64,000 nucleotides of DNA from Lonicera japonica (GCA_021464415.1 CM038471.1:30477234-30541233), one strand, 5' to 3'; shown: positions 1 through 13,500, numbered from the stretch's first letter. Numbers and translations are program-made. The notes: generated by a model from the sequence alone, not told the origin.

Positions 1-149
1 TCAATTGCCATTTAAAGGAATTTGAAACTGTTCCATCAAGGTTCAAGCCTATTCTTCTCTAAAGACTTATTTTCGCTCTGAATTCGCCATAATGACTGTG
101 GAATATTTCATTACCATCTTCAAAGGATTAATTAATTGTCCCTAACATG

Positions 150-208
150 GTTCGAACCCTGTCTACTCATGCAAAAAATGGACAGTGATACCATCTAAGC
201 CATTAATA
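150..208 (-). repeat. tRNA-related SINE-like fragment
   Basis: Read on the minus strand there is a degenerate pol III A-box-like word (TTAGATGGTATC) followed about 35 bases later by a perfect B box (GGTTCGAACC). No tRNA cloverleaf and no poly(A) tail or target duplication was found, so this is a fragment at best. Confidence 0.3.
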
Positions 209-1057
209 AAAGTTTGAATCTTGTGGTATAAACATTTTTAATGAGAGAGGACTGCAAGGATAAAATTAAAAGTGATGCTTCATTAACAAATTTCTTTCTT
301 TATTTTACAATTCTACAATTACCACAATAAACAGTGTATATACAACTACCATAACGAGTGGACACAACAAAGGGAGTTTAATACTACGTCCATGTAAATT
401 GAACCCATGATCTTCTTGTCACGAGATAAGGTGAATGTCAATCAAGATAAAAAATTACAAAGCTGTTGACGTGCAAGGATAAAATTTAAATTTATAATAC
501 ATGTTCATAGGAATTGAAATTGATATCAACTTTGTATAAAGAGATGCCAATATGGCAAATTAAAAGGATTTATTGATTAAATATTTTATGTTGAGTTTTT
601 TATTTTACCACAAACATTTTGTTCCGTTCGTTATGTTCCACTTTAGACATTTTCCCTCTGTGAAATGATAGTGAGTTGTGATTTCTTTTCTTTTTTTTCC
701 TTTTTGTGTACCGAGTAAGAATTTACAGTGGACAGGAGACTTAAACCGATCTTTTATGACGCTTTTTTTCTTAACATCTAAAAAATATTTATTAAAAATA
801 AAATTACCTTATAAAACAAAGTTCATTTAGTTCATTCTTTATACTGAAAGATTTTCAAAAGTTTTTATTTTAGAATAATAGGGGAAAAATATTTTAAAGG
901 TTGACTAAATTTTGTGTTTGAATAAAGGAGGCCTTTTCCCAAAATTATTACGGGATATTGAAAAATAGGGCTTGTTTGAAAAAAAATTCTACAAAAAAAT
1001 TAGGGAATAATATTTTTTCAAATTAAGGGCCTATATTTGACCAAACTCTAAAAATAG

Positions 1058-1440
1058 TGCAAAGTTAACTTTGCAGTAGATTTTTAAATTGTATTTTTTT
1101 TTATAAAATGATGCAAAATTAAGTTTACATTACATGTTTTTTGGTATTTTAGTATATTATTATAGATAAGTGTTTAATTGACAGTGCTTTATAATAATTT
1201 TAACAAATTACATATTTAAAACCTATTTGTTAGTAAAATGCACATAATTTTTTTTTCGGAGTTATGCAAAGTTAAGTTTGCACTCCTTATTTTCTAAAAC
1301 ATTAATATGTATTTATGTTTATTTGACGTTGTTTTAAAGTTTTATGAATGAAACGTAATAATACACTTATTAAAAAATATAAACACGTCATGCAAAATAA
1401 ATTTGCATTAATTTTTTTTGATTGCAAAGTTATGTTTACA
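1058..1440. repeat. Five copies of an imperfect palindrome around GCAAAGTTAA
   Basis: An 18-base near-palindrome (TGCAAAGTTAACTTTGCA at 1058-1075) recurs in diverged form near 1112, 1265, 1391 and 1423. Spacing is irregular. Such repeated short palindromes are typical of subterminal transposase-binding repeats, but no element ends were identified. Confidence 0.5.
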
Positions 1441-2099
1441 CTCGGTCAAAGTTCTTATTTTAAAACACAATTGATAAACAAGCCTTTATTTTATAACGGT
1501 AATTTCTAAAAAATATTATTTATTGGTTTTTTTGCAAAAAACTTTGTCACGCAAAACTTTTTACCTCATTTCCAAAAATTATTAAACCACGCGAGAGGTC
1601 TTCAGAATTTTGCGAAACATTGGGGGTGTGGTTGATGTTTTGACAAAATAGAGGGGATCCGTGTGCAGTTTACCCTTCCCTTGTTATTTATTTACTAAAA
1701 TTCGCTGCAAAATATTATAATTGATAAATACTTCTTTAAACATGTGATTGTGTTTATTCAAGTGGTAAAGAAGTATTTTCATTATACGTAATGTCATATA
1801 ATAATTCTAAGCAGACAAAAATATCTGACATAAAAAGTGATATATCAAATGTTGCTACCATATATTTGTTAAAATATATCAATTTTTTATATCAAATATT
1901 TATATCCATAGAGAAATAGCATAGGTTTGATTCCTTTAGCTAGACGAGTTTTATTTATTTTCTAAAATATGAACAGTAAAAATTGTTAACCTATGATGTT
2001 TCAATTAATATTTTATTTTGATCATTATTCAATTTAATTGATTTTTATAACATAAATAAATTATATAGCATATATATTTGTGTTATTGTTTTTTGTTTA

Positions 2100-3390
2100 A
2101 AAGCCTTGATCAAGAAAGTCACGTGAATATGTCAAAAAGTCATCCAAGTGATGTGGAAATTATTCTCACTAACATGGCATTTTCATTGACCAAAAGAAGT
2201 TGAAGTCTCTAATAAAAGATTCCAACTCAACACTTCTCAAGAGCTTCAATCATGTTCAAGTGACGAAATTATATGGGTTAGTGTTTACGAATTTATTGTT
2301 AAATTATTGATATTTAATCGCAAGGATTTATTGCTCAAATTATATAATCTTAGTGATTATTGAAAAATGCATTATCTTATACTTAAACATATTTTTTCAT
2401 ATAATTTATTATATTAATTAAAAATAATTTTATTACATTTTCAAGAATTGAAAAAGTAGACAAAACCCTTTTACACACCATATATTTTGAATTATCTCAT
2501 AGGCTTAAAACTATCTTTTGTGATGATGGATAATGCATTAATTAGATAAGAAGGGTTAGTGTGTTATAGGCCTTGAACCCTATTGATGTACATGTGCGGG
2601 CTTAAACAGGCAACCGTTTTAAGCAATAGTTTGCTATTGTTTTGGGTTACAACAATCACTTTTTTATGCTTGGCAATTTAGTTTTCTTATTTTTCACTCT
2701 TAAACTCACTTGAACAAACGAACATATTTTGTTCCAAAACAGTTATAATCCTTTTATGGGATATTTATACACTTGAAAATTATTTCCAAACCATTTATTT
2801 TCTTCTAGAAATCAATCTTGAACTTTAATTATCTTGATTTTGAGCATTACTTTCATTGATTTCAAAAGCAATCTTAAGCATTTGATTTGAGCATTCAATT
2901 TTTTTATCATTTGATCAAATCTTTTTAACTTTAGAAGTGAGATTCGATATTGTATCTTTGTAAACACTTTGATAGAATTATTGTATCTTGGTGTATATCA
3001 CCAAATAAATCTTTATCATTCATTTGTGAAAGGTTTTTTCATAGTATAGTAAGAGTTTTTTTATAAGAAGTGTAGTGGGAAGAATTGCACTTTGTATGAA
3101 TATTTGATCTTCACCAGTAAAAAGATCGTATAGCTGAAATTCTCGGCCAGTACCGACCTCGGGCACGAACGTATGATCTAAACAACAGAACCGTATAAAC
3201 AAAACATCGTTGACTCTTACGGTTCAATCTTTCTAAACTCATGCTCTTTATTCTCGCTATTATTTAATATTGAGTTTACATTGTCATTGATCTTTATTGT
3301 GTTAAATATTTATTTAAATAATTTCAAATTTCACTTTTTTTACTAAAAACCCTATTCACCCCCTCTAGGGTTGTTTTTTGACCAACAAAA
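2100..3390. mobile_element. Possible copia-type LTR remnant
   Basis: The stretch ends in a C-rich word (CCTATTCACCCCCTCTAGGG near 3351-3370) that I recognise from the LTR/leader region of SIRE/Maximus-like Ty1-copia elements. It is preceded by long AT-rich non-coding sequence. No paired LTR, primer-binding site, target duplication or gag/pol coding was found. The call rests on one familiar word and general texture. Confidence 0.28.
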
Positions 3391-3399
3391 ATCTTTGTT

Positions 3400-5124
3400 T
3401 CTTCTGCTCATTTCTTTTTTCTCTTTTCTCTTTTCCGCTTTTAAAATATTTTGATATAATTCAAAATAGTAGACAAGTTTTGGAAACATTGTGTTAGGGA
3501 AAGAGAAAAATGAAAGTTTTCATTCATAAACTATATCACAAAAACGGCTACTTAATTACTAGTTATGAATCATATGCTATAACTTTAAAAGTGCAAAGTG
3601 TGATTAGCCTAGCGATAAAAGTGTCCACCCATATTCAGAAGATTCCAAATTCAAGTCACACTTAGAGTTTTGTAGTGCCCTAATCTAAAAATGTGATAAT
3701 CTTAAAGATATTTAATGTGATTTGAAACTATTACATCTATAACATATAAGTAAAAAGAGGAAGTACTCATCCTCTCTCTTATTAATTAGGTCGCATTAAT
3801 AATCCTTCACCCAACACTCGAAACGGAGGAAGTGACATAATTGTAGTCTCAATTAATATGATTTAATTCTACAGTACCTCTCTCCTAAACATTTGTTTCT
3901 TCATTAAGGCATCCAATTCTTAATTAAGGAAGTAATGATTGTGGTCTTTAATTTCCATGTCTCTTTCACTTCCTCTCCACCACAAGTTTCAAACTTTTCT
4001 AATCTCTATATAAGTATATGCCAATTTACATTCATAGATAATTTCAAAACCCAGTAGGTATCTTCCTCTCTTGAAAATTTATTCTATGTTTTATTATCCC
4101 TTTTCTCCTAAATAGAAAATAAAAGTTAGTTCATTTTTATCAAAATTATTCTTAGCGTAGAAAGTCTAATATTCCTAGAGTATGCTATTTTTTTATCGTG
4201 GACTTGAATTTTACATGAATTTTGTACCTCTCGCCAATTCAAAGTATAGTTTGTATGTCGGTTTAATCATCTCGAATAGTGTTGGTCCTAGAATCTATGT
4301 AAATGATATAGTCCCAAAAAAAAATTATTAGATGAAACTATGAAAGTAGTTTAGTAGAAAGAGGGGGAGATGAATGTATGATTTTATTTTTTATGAAGTA
4401 TTATTGTGGTAATTTTTTCTTCTTTTTTATTTTTTGTGCAAAGTAACTATTTGCTAATTGAGACAAGTGTTTTTTTGGGCTTCTTTTAGCTTTGTGATAT
4501 TTGTGATATTATAAACACATATATGTCAATGTTGTCGAGTATTTTCTATTTTTTTCTTCTTTTTTTTTTTCAATTATTAAGGTATTTTTTGATAGAAAAG
4601 AGAATTTCATAAAATGTTTCCAAACGCCACTATAATTTTTATGAGACTTTGAAAAATAAGATTATACTATTATTTTTGGTTCTCTTAATTCAATTCTTGA
4701 GAATGGGTAAGTAAATTTATCACCTAAAAGTAAGAGAAGATATACAAACATCTCACCAGGTCACAAATATCTTTTTTCAAATTCATTATAAGTAATAGAT
4801 AAATCATTTTATCAAACAAATTCTAGGAAAAACTTTTTTACATTCTATATCTTTTTTTTAATCTTTTTTTTTTTTAATTTATAATATAACATTATTGTTG
4901 TCATACGCCCACGCATTACATGAGTTGTAAACTAATAATTAGAATAAAATGGGCGATAATATGATGAAATGTAATCAAGAAAAGGACGGCTTCCATTAAT
5001 ACAAAAATAAACAATTTGATGCCAAACATTGTATAATTCAATTTTGACACGAAAAATCACTTTAACGTACTTGAATAAAACACATTCAATAATATAAAAA
5101 GAAATGTTTAATTACCTACTTTAC
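3400..5124. other. Intergenic, no gene seen
   Basis: AT-rich with T-runs. A promoter-like arrangement (TCTATATAAG near 4004, then pyrimidine-rich sequence and a splice-donor-like CAGTAGGTATC near 4051) is not followed by any coding frame. A tRNA-like A/B box pair is faintly visible near 3602-3665. Confidence 0.5.
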
Positions 5125-5919
5125 CTGTCTCTATTCTCTAAATATGGCATCTTCAAATTCTTGAGGAATCTTCCTTTTGGCATAATTAATAAAGCAAATT
5201 AAATTACAATCCGTTAATTGGTGATCCAAATGCCTATATTAATTTTTTTTAAATGCCGGATTATTGCACTAAGAATATATGCTGTGCTATAGTAATCGGT
5301 GAGACTCGAATTTAAAATTTTCAAATATAAATCTTCTCGCAATTAAGATGCACCCACTTGCTCGTTCAAGTACACTAATTAACAACGATTGCTATTTTGA
5401 AGTTATGGGTTATCACCACATGCACATAATAGTACAATTATTAAGTATCTATGTCTCGCTGAAAGGTAATGTGTAAAGTATCGTCATTAAGCACCAACTG
5501 CTGATTTACTCAATCTCTATGTGTCTGTTGTCTAAATATGGTATCTTCAAATTCTTGAGGAATCTTCCGTTTGGCATAATTAATAAAGCTAATTAAATTA
5601 CAATCAGTTAATTGGTGATCCAAATGCCCTTATTAAATTTTTGAAACCGTCGGATAATTGCACTAAGAATATATGTTGCGCTATAGTAATCGGTGATACT
5701 CGAATTTAAAATTTTCAAATATAAATCTTCTCGCAATAAGATGCACCCACTTGCTCGCTCAAGTACGCTAACTAACAACGATTGCTAGTTGGAAGTTATG
5801 CCTTATCACCACATGCACATAATAGTACAATTATTAAGTGTCCATGTTGCGTTGAAAGGTAATGTATAAAGTATTGTTATCAAGCACATACTACTAATTT
5901 ACTCAATCTCTATGTGTCT
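5125..5919. repeat. Tandem duplication, period about 394 bp
   Basis: Two adjacent copies of a non-coding unit run about 5125-5525 and 5526-5919. The word CTAAATATGG begins at 5138 and again at 5532, and the units stay collinear with scattered substitutions and small indels. Both close with ACTCAATCTCTATGTGTCT. No open frame is conserved between the copies. Confidence 0.8.
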
Positions 5920-7124
5920 CAAATTAATAGTTCCACCTTGCTTTAAGACTTTTAAAGAACACATTGATTTAATTCAACCTAATCAATTTACTATATTGCA
6001 ATGATGAAATAATTTTATGGAGACAGTTATTTTGAGAAATAATTCTTGAAAGACATTATTTTTAAACATATTTTAAGGGTACAGTGAAATATCACGTATC
6101 CATTAATTAGTCAGCAATAAACTTTATATATTTTTTTACTTTTACTCGAACTAATTCACTAACTAATATATTGAAGACATATATATGATTTCGATCTCAA
6201 ATATATAACCTCACAATCTGAAAAAGGAAAAATGAATCACTAAATTGTGGACAGCCTCACAATCTTATAATATAAGCACTTTGCTTAGTTAATAACCAAA
6301 GGTGGAACACATAACAAGCCACCACTTGCTTATGCCAATCACGAGACTCTTTTTAGCATATTCTCATTTGCAACCCAAAAAGAAAGGATATTCTAAAAGT
6401 TATTCTAAGTATGTTACGTACATCTCATGTGCACCATCAAATATTCAAAATTTCTACTTCATTGGCCCACACATTTGCAAATTACCAAACCATCCCTGAA
6501 AATCAATCCAAAAAACATAAAATAAAATAAATCAAAAGTGATTTAGTAGTTGCCCAAGAAAAGTTAGCACACTGAATACGTGATCGTTTTAGAATTAGTT
6601 TTTTTTAGGAGTTATGTTAATGGCATTGTGAATGGGCATCTCTGATGTGATTTCCCACGCAAAATTAACACATTATAATTTAGAAAGAGGTTTATTTTGA
6701 TTTTAGAGGGACACGTAATTAAGATATTTATTACGAGTCGATCATGTGTATTGGTTGAAATAGTGAGTTTACACGAGCCAGCTTTATTACAATACAGTTT
6801 AGTTTTGGGCTTGAAAATATTTACTCAAATTCGATTAATTTGATATAAATTGGAGTTGGTTTAAATTTTATTTTTTCTAAAATACTGGTTTTTGTGTGTA
6901 ATAATAATATGTGAACAACTTGTATATATACAATTTGAATATAATAACTTACTGGCAAAAATATTATTGTTACTTACGTATTCAAGCTTGAATCCACTTT
7001 CCCCCTCAAAAAATATTTTTTTGCTTCATTAAAATTCCAAAGCAATTTTTTTTCCATTGACGTTGTAAATGTGAATAATGCTTTATTTTTACACACTATT
7101 TTACATTTTGATACACTCCAAACA
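5920..7124. other. Intergenic, no gene seen
   Basis: AT-rich sequence. The short open frames here have no domain, splice or codon evidence. Confidence 0.5.
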
Positions 7125-7132
7125 GAGCCGGC

Positions 7133-8365
7133 TAAGATGGCATGCAACTTAGGCATTTGCCTAGGGCCCCACATGGGGAGGGGCAAAAAAAAAATAAAAA
7201 AAATTAGGTATCGAATTGTAAGGAATTAAAGTTGAGGGGGTTGTTTGCAAAATGAAACAAACTATGTTAAAAGGGGGCAGAGAGCAGCGAGCTTCATTTC
7301 CCCTTTTCTTCCTTTTTATTTCCACCGGAGCTCTATGCTCTTTCTCTCTTTTTTACCCAGTTCCCTCTTTCTCCTCTCCAACTCCTCTCCACAGCTCCAC
7401 CCACTGCCTACGTGACTGAGCGTCTAAGCCTTCAAAAGTCCACCAAGGGCACCAATTTTATCAACCAAGGTTAAGATTCTTAAGCCTTAATTTTTTAATT
7501 TTTCATTTTCTCTTTTCCATTTCTTTCATATTTCTTGATTTTTAATTATTTAGCAATTAGCATGATATTGATTTGTTGATTGTTGATTTTTTGATTATTT
7601 ATTGATTTTATTCCATATTTCTTGAAGTATAATTATTTAGCATGATATTAATTTGTTGGTTTATTTTTGCTAAATCTAGTTTAGACTTTAGTTTAATCAA
7701 GTTCTATACTAGTTTTGCCAATAGGTACATTTAGTATGATATTGATTTTATGATTATTTAGGATTTATGATTATTTAGAATTTATTATTTATGATATTTC
7801 TTGAATCTTGATTTATGATTATTTAGCCCTAGTTTTATATTATTAGATTTAGCTATTTAGACTTTACTTGTTAAATATTAGTTGTATAATATTAGGTGTA
7901 TTTACTGTCATTGATTAATTGATTATTTGTAATTTTGTATATTTGTACTAATTTTTCTTATTTGATGGTGATGTAATTTTGTATAGTTGTATAATAGATA
8001 GTGATGTTATCTATTGAAAAAAGAGTGTTAGGTACCATTGATTGTAGTGATGTAATTACAAATTTCGCACTTCAAAAAGCACGAAGAATAGGCTATTAGA
8101 TTGTATTGGGATTGTTTTGTATATTTTTGTTACAAACTCGAAGATTTATCTATTAATCTTATGTTAATTGTTGTCTTAATTATTATTATTTTTTATTTTA
8201 TTTGGTAATTGATTGGTTTTAGTTTTTGGAGTTATTTGGTTTTAAATTATTAATTATTATTATTTTAAGATTATTTTGTTGAAGAAGATAACAATGATAC
8301 AGGGCCCCATTTTTTGTAAATATTAAATTTCTCTTGGGGCATCACTTTCGCTCAAGCTGGCCCTG
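7133..8365. mobile_element. Non-autonomous hAT element
   Basis: The ends are imperfect terminal inverted repeats (left CAGAGCCGGCT, right complement CAGGGCCAGCT), followed inside on both ends by GGGCCCC-type words. A perfect 8-bp target duplication, ACTCCAAA, flanks it at 7125-7132 and 8366-8373. Length is 1233 bp. The interior is T-rich and has no transposase frame. The CAGRGCCGGC end with 8-bp duplication is the hAT hallmark; the interior around 7270-7460 looks like a 5' untranslated leader and could be captured host sequence. Confidence 0.88.
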
Positions 8366-8719
8366 ACTCCAAATATAAATTAGCTACATAGAAAAGAAGA
8401 TTTCAAGAAGAACAAAGGTATCTTGAACTTAACTTTAACTTCAATTGTATTCGCTGTCAACCTCCACTTGAAATGTTGTAGATTTCATTATTTATAATAT
8501 TTATAAAGAATAAGACTTTACACATTCGTATCAAAACAAATTTTATTTTTTATATAAAAAATAATGCAATTAAATTTTATTATTTTAAATACCAACAAAA
8601 TAAACATAATTGATTAATTTTTATCAAAACCTCTTTACTAAAAATCGTCGACAAATAAAACAAATCCTCAAAAGTAAAGTCAAGTAAAATCCAAGTCTTA
8701 ACCTTCGTATAATAAAAGT

Positions 8720-9450
8720 GTATTAATTCATATAGGGGTGTTAAGGCCAATCCAAAAATCCACCAAACGGATATAACCAATCTATAAAACTCCGAACCAA
8801 AAAAAAAGGTGAAACAGAAAACGAGAAAATAGAACCGAAATCAAATTGTTTGATTTGGGTTTGGGGCAAGATAGTCCAAAATCGAACTAAACCGAACCAA
8901 ATTATGTATAAGAAAAAAAAAATATGTTAATATATACTCTAAGGGCACGTGTTAATTATATTATACTATAAAAAGTGAGTTTTTTTATATAGAATTACGT
9001 TCCTTATTAATTGCATATTGTGATCATCTTAAAAAAAAGTCATTAACGCATACCCTTATTATTGAATTCACTACACAATGCTAAGATTTTTTTTATCACA
9101 TACATAATGACAAGATAATTCATCATTTTATTTAATGTGTTTTATTCTTGTAAATGTATAAATAAAATAGTAACTAAAAAGAAAACATGATATCTATATG
9201 TTTGCTCGTTGTTTCTAAAAAACCATAACTTTTAATTTAAATATGAATCAATTTTATATTACTATTAGTATTACATTGTTATATTAAATTGATTTAGAAA
9301 AAAAAAAACTTATGCCAAAACCGAACCCAAATTAAACGAAAAAGTTTGATTCGAGTTTAGATTTAAAGATTTAAAAACTAAAACTAATTTTTTACGTTTA
9401 ATTTAAGTTTAAAATATTTTAATTTTTTCTCCGACCGAAACCGAAAACAC
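8720..9450. mobile_element. hAT-like repeat with CCGAACC subterminal words
   Basis: The left end begins TAGGGGTGTTAAGG, and both flanks are rich in CCGAACC, CCGAAAT and GGTTTGGG-type words in both orientations (8780-8910 and 9310-9450). This is typical of small hAT-derived repeats. Exact ends and the target duplication were not resolved and there is no coding sequence. Confidence 0.4.
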
Positions 9451-9654
9451 AGTTAAATTCACAGGCACAAAAGGTTTGATTTCCGTCGCTTTCATTGAAC
9501 CCTTGGATTCAGGAAGAGCAGAAGGGCATTTCGGACTTTCCAGTTATTTCAAATTTTCAAATGCGAAACTTCAAAGAAACTCAAACAATTAGAAAAACTT
9601 CACTTCTCACAAAGCGTCATACACTTTTTGTATCCCATCTACGTCAAGAAAAGC

Positions 9655-9660
9655 CACGTG
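9655..9660. promoter_or_regulatory. G-box (CACGTG) upstream of the phospholipase D gene
   Basis: A perfect CACGTG core in the context GCCACGTGG lies about 0.8 kb upstream of the start codon. G-boxes bind bZIP and bHLH factors. Whether it acts on this gene is inference from position. Confidence 0.4.
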
Positions 9661-10404
9661 GATAGAAAACCACCCTGACTTACACATGTCACCACAATAT
9701 CCGCATTTCACAAAAATTCCATGCACCCAAAAAATTGCATCACCCTTTGCTTTCTTCAAGCAAACTATATATTAAAAATCAAAAGTTCTACGCACTTTCT
9801 AATTTTTTATTTTTCTCTCTACCCACTGTCCCACCTTCTATAACCAACGAGTCTGGTTAGTGGTTAGTGTGTCCGATGATAACGCACTGGGTTTAATTTT
9901 AATAATACTAAAAAAAAAAATTTGAGTTAAATTTTCACAGTTACAAAAAATAATTAAGATAGTTTTTATTTGCATTTTTTTTTTTCCTTTATTGTACTTT
10001 GCTTTTTATTCATTTGATAATAAATGAATAAATACATATTATTCGCCTGATAATAAATCAATAAAAACTTGAAAATGTTTTACTCATTTGTCATTGGACG
10101 AGTATGTAGGCACATATTTGCTTGTCATCATGCGAGTACAATGCCCTTAATTATTCATTGAACGAATAAAAAAAATGTTACCAAATATTTTATAGAATAT
10201 TTGTGATTGATTACTATTCCACAAACATTGATTAATTATGATTAATTAAGTTATGCCAAAACTATTTTAATAGTATGTGGCAAGAAAATAAGATAAAGTA
10301 AAAGCTCACTTTCTCTCTCTAAAAAATATTTATTTTTACAATTTTTACAAATATATATATATATATTATTGTTGAGTGTGTCTCTGTTTCTAAGCTGTGA
10401 AAAA

Positions 10405-10412
10405 GGATATGC
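10405..10412 (+). promoter_or_regulatory. P1BS-like site (GGATATGC) in the putative leader
   Basis: GGATATGC fits GNATATNC, the site of PHR1-type phosphate-starvation regulators. It is 62 bases upstream of the start codon, probably inside the 5' leader, and a site of this length is common by chance. It is noted because zeta-class phospholipases D are known to respond to phosphate starvation in Arabidopsis. Confidence 0.3.
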
Positions 10413-10558
10413 CAAACGAGACCATCAGAGATTCTTCAAATTGCGGTAGAGAAAATTTATCGAGAGAACTGCAATGTCGTCGGAGCATCTTCTCTCCGGC
10501 GGCCATTCGAAGTATTCTCCGATCAAGAAGGAAGCAGAGGCATTGCAGCCGGAGATGA
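10409..10558 (+). promoter_or_regulatory. Overlapping upstream open reading frame
   Basis: An upstream ATG at 10409 opens a 49-codon frame in a different phase that runs across the main start at 10474 and stops at TGA 10556-10558. If the transcript begins upstream of 10409, this frame would compete with the main start. Its peptide looks like nothing I know, and the transcription start is unknown. Confidence 0.4.
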
Positions 10559-13500
10559 CGTCATCGAGCTCGTTCCGGTGCGGTTCCGAGCGAACGGTGA
10601 TTTTCGATGAATTGCCGAAGGCTACGATAGTATCGGTGTCGAGACCAGATGCTAGTGATTTTAGTCCCTTGCTTCTCTCTTACACAATTGAACTCCAATA
10701 CAAACAGGCAAATTTCTGTCTCTCTCTCTAATATACTCGAATGCGCATACTTATATAAGCAAAACTATGCAAATAATGAATGCATATATATACATACTTA
10801 TACAGCGATAATCGAGTTCATCAATTTGTTTGTGTTTGTGTGTGAGATGTGGTTTGATTTAGTTGAATTGTTGAATCACTGTTTGGTTGATGAGATGATT
10901 GTGGAAGAAGAGCAACTAGCGAAGAAAACTTTATGTGTTATGTTTCAGTATTAGTTTTGTTTGTTGACTCAATTAGTGCATAATTCAGTTTAGGAAATAA
11001 AGTTGTACCATGAGTGGAATGTTTTGTATTTGTTTGTTCTCGTAATTTTGGATAGTTTTTGGAGCTTACTTCTTTGAATTTCTTGATTAATTAAAATTGG
11101 ATTTATTTAACTTGCTCAATTTAACAGTTCATTTCATACCTTGTTGTTATTATGGTAATTATTGCAACGTATGGAATGACTTAAGTTGACTGGATTGACT
11201 GCATATCCTATTTATCTTTGCAGAAGTTAGGATCATCAATTTTCACCTTGATGTTGTGATCTTGTTTTTATTTTCTTTCGATGTTTGATTTGTAGGTTCA
11301 ATTTATGATCTCTTTATGTCCTTTTTAGAAGTAGAGTTATTTTTTATTTTTTTTTAGAAGTAAATAGATAAATAATTTGTCGCCTAGCCTAGCCACCTAA
11401 TCCATGCCTAGGCATTCTAGGCACCCTCCTGTCACCTCGACTTTCGCCAAGCGCTTTTCAGAACATTGATAATAGTGGTATTTCAGATATTTACGCATGC
11501 TAATTTTAGCCTTAATTAGTTACGGAATTACAAAATTGTTTGTAAAGGAGTTGATAAGGTTTTTCCTACACTCATTTGTAGCTTATGAGTACCAAATGTT
11601 TGACCCTTCTATTGTTGGGCTAATCTAATGTGTCCAGCAAATCCCCAACGTTAAGTGGAGTGATATGGCAATTTATTGTCCACAATCACCATTTTGTTGT
11701 CATAAATGTTGAATTGTCATCCACATCAGGGTTGCTGGATATGATGCAACATCATGGGAACCACCAATAAATGAAAATTCTTCCTATGTGATCTTTTACT
11801 GCTTTTAAAAAATGTATGAATTTCGGTTCGTATATGATTCATTGACCAATTTCTATCTTGTGTAATATTTCAAATGTGCACCCAATGAGTATGTGTCATA
11901 TTTTTGCATTATATTTGTTTGGCCAATGCCCCTTGAAATCAATTAATTATTCAGTTTGAAAGACTTTTACATAGATATTGAAGAGATTGCGCAATGTGAG
12001 CTGTATGATTGAAGGTTTTTTTTGTTGGAATTTGCTACTTTTTCTTATTCATTATTAATCCAACGGTTCTGAGGGATTTTTAACCTTTCATGACGCAACA
12101 TATAAGCCACAAAATTGAATGATCATTGATATGGAATAACTTCCTACAAGAATTTAATAAAGATAAGAGCAGAACTTAGGGTAAGTCGTTTATGGCATTC
12201 TATCTGTGTTTGAAGCTATATATCATTGTACTTGGTCTTCTTTTTACTTTTCGTTTCTTCCTTTTTGTTTATTATTTTTTTTTATTCAAGCATTCTATTC
12301 TTGGATAAAACCCATGGTGCAAGGGAAGGGGCAAGGCTCAAACCCATGACCACTTTTTTGGACATGAACCCATGACCTAGAGCTTACTAATACTTTACGA
12401 ATTCCCTATAAACTCCTGAGCCATGGGCAGGTAGGTCCTTTGTATCTGGTGTTCTGGTGGATGGCACTTCTATTACATAACCGGACTAAAACTTTTAAAA
12501 CTTCATTAAGCATATCCTAATTCTATGCGAAGTGTTAAGTGGGCCAAATATTCAATTTCTCTGTATATTTAAGAAGATATATTTTGTTTAATGTGAAATG
12601 ACTAATATGAAAGGCAAAGAATAATTAAGTTATTCACAACATTCATATTGTCTTCTGGTAGATTTAAACTCGTTTATGTAATGTGGCATAGCAAGAGGCA
12701 AAGAGGGAGCTTATGTCTTGAACCTTGTGACTTAGTCTAGATTGCACAAAGAGGTTCCTTCCTTCTAAAAGGAAATATATGAGATAATTTATTTATTTTT
12801 TGATAAAAAGTGTTATTGATGAAATGTTGACTTTTTAATATGTTGATTTCTTACATGTTTCCACTAAAAGGAGATTTTTATTGCTATTGCATATTTATGC
12901 ATGATTTTCTTCTTCATTCTGTTTGATTCCATTGCCCAGATTTCTTTCTACACTCAGGGAAATCCCGAGCTTTGATTATCTGTTTGTTTAATGACGTGTC
13001 TTCTTGCTACTATTTCAAACTTTATTTTGTGGCAACTTCAACAATATGTGAACGGTATGATAAATTATATATTTATTTAACAGTTTAAGTGGCGTTTACT
13101 GAAGAAGGCTTCACAAGTTATTTATTTACACTACGCATTGAGGAAACGTGCAATAATTGAGGAATTTCATGACAAACAAGAGCAGGTTTTTCCTTAATTT
13201 TTGAGATGTTATTGCCTTTCCTTTTCTATCATAAAAAGTTTCGCAAACTTCTCTGTTTCAGATTCGTATCTTATCTTTTTGCGAGTACCCCTCACATTAT
13301 TGTCCACGTAAAGAATTTGATTTTGATTTGTATTGAAACATTCATGAAAGGTTAAAGAATGGCTTCAACACATAGGAATAGGGGATCATACAGCAGTTAT
13401 GCATGATGATGATGAACCTGATGATGGAGCAGTTCCTATTCATAATGAAGATAGTGTTAGAAAAAGGTGATTTCTCGTACTGTATCACCCGTGCTATAGT

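Larger units (their letters stand above)
1..2099. other. Gene-free AT-rich flank
   Basis: No open frame with coding character was found on either strand. The stretch holds a SINE-like scrap near 150-208 and a cluster of imperfect palindromes at 1058-1440, listed separately. Segments around 895-1000 and 1470-1680 (paired 'aaacaagcc'-type and 'gcttgttt'-type words) suggest an old inverted-repeat transposon, but I could not fix its ends. Confidence 0.5.

Noticed and set aside
6302..6499. 65-codon frame in the left flank
   Set aside because: No homology, splice signal or promoter; expected by chance in this length of sequence.
10649..10954. 101-codon plus-strand frame overlapping exon 1
   Set aside because: It is in another phase, runs into intron 1 and has no conservation with the family.
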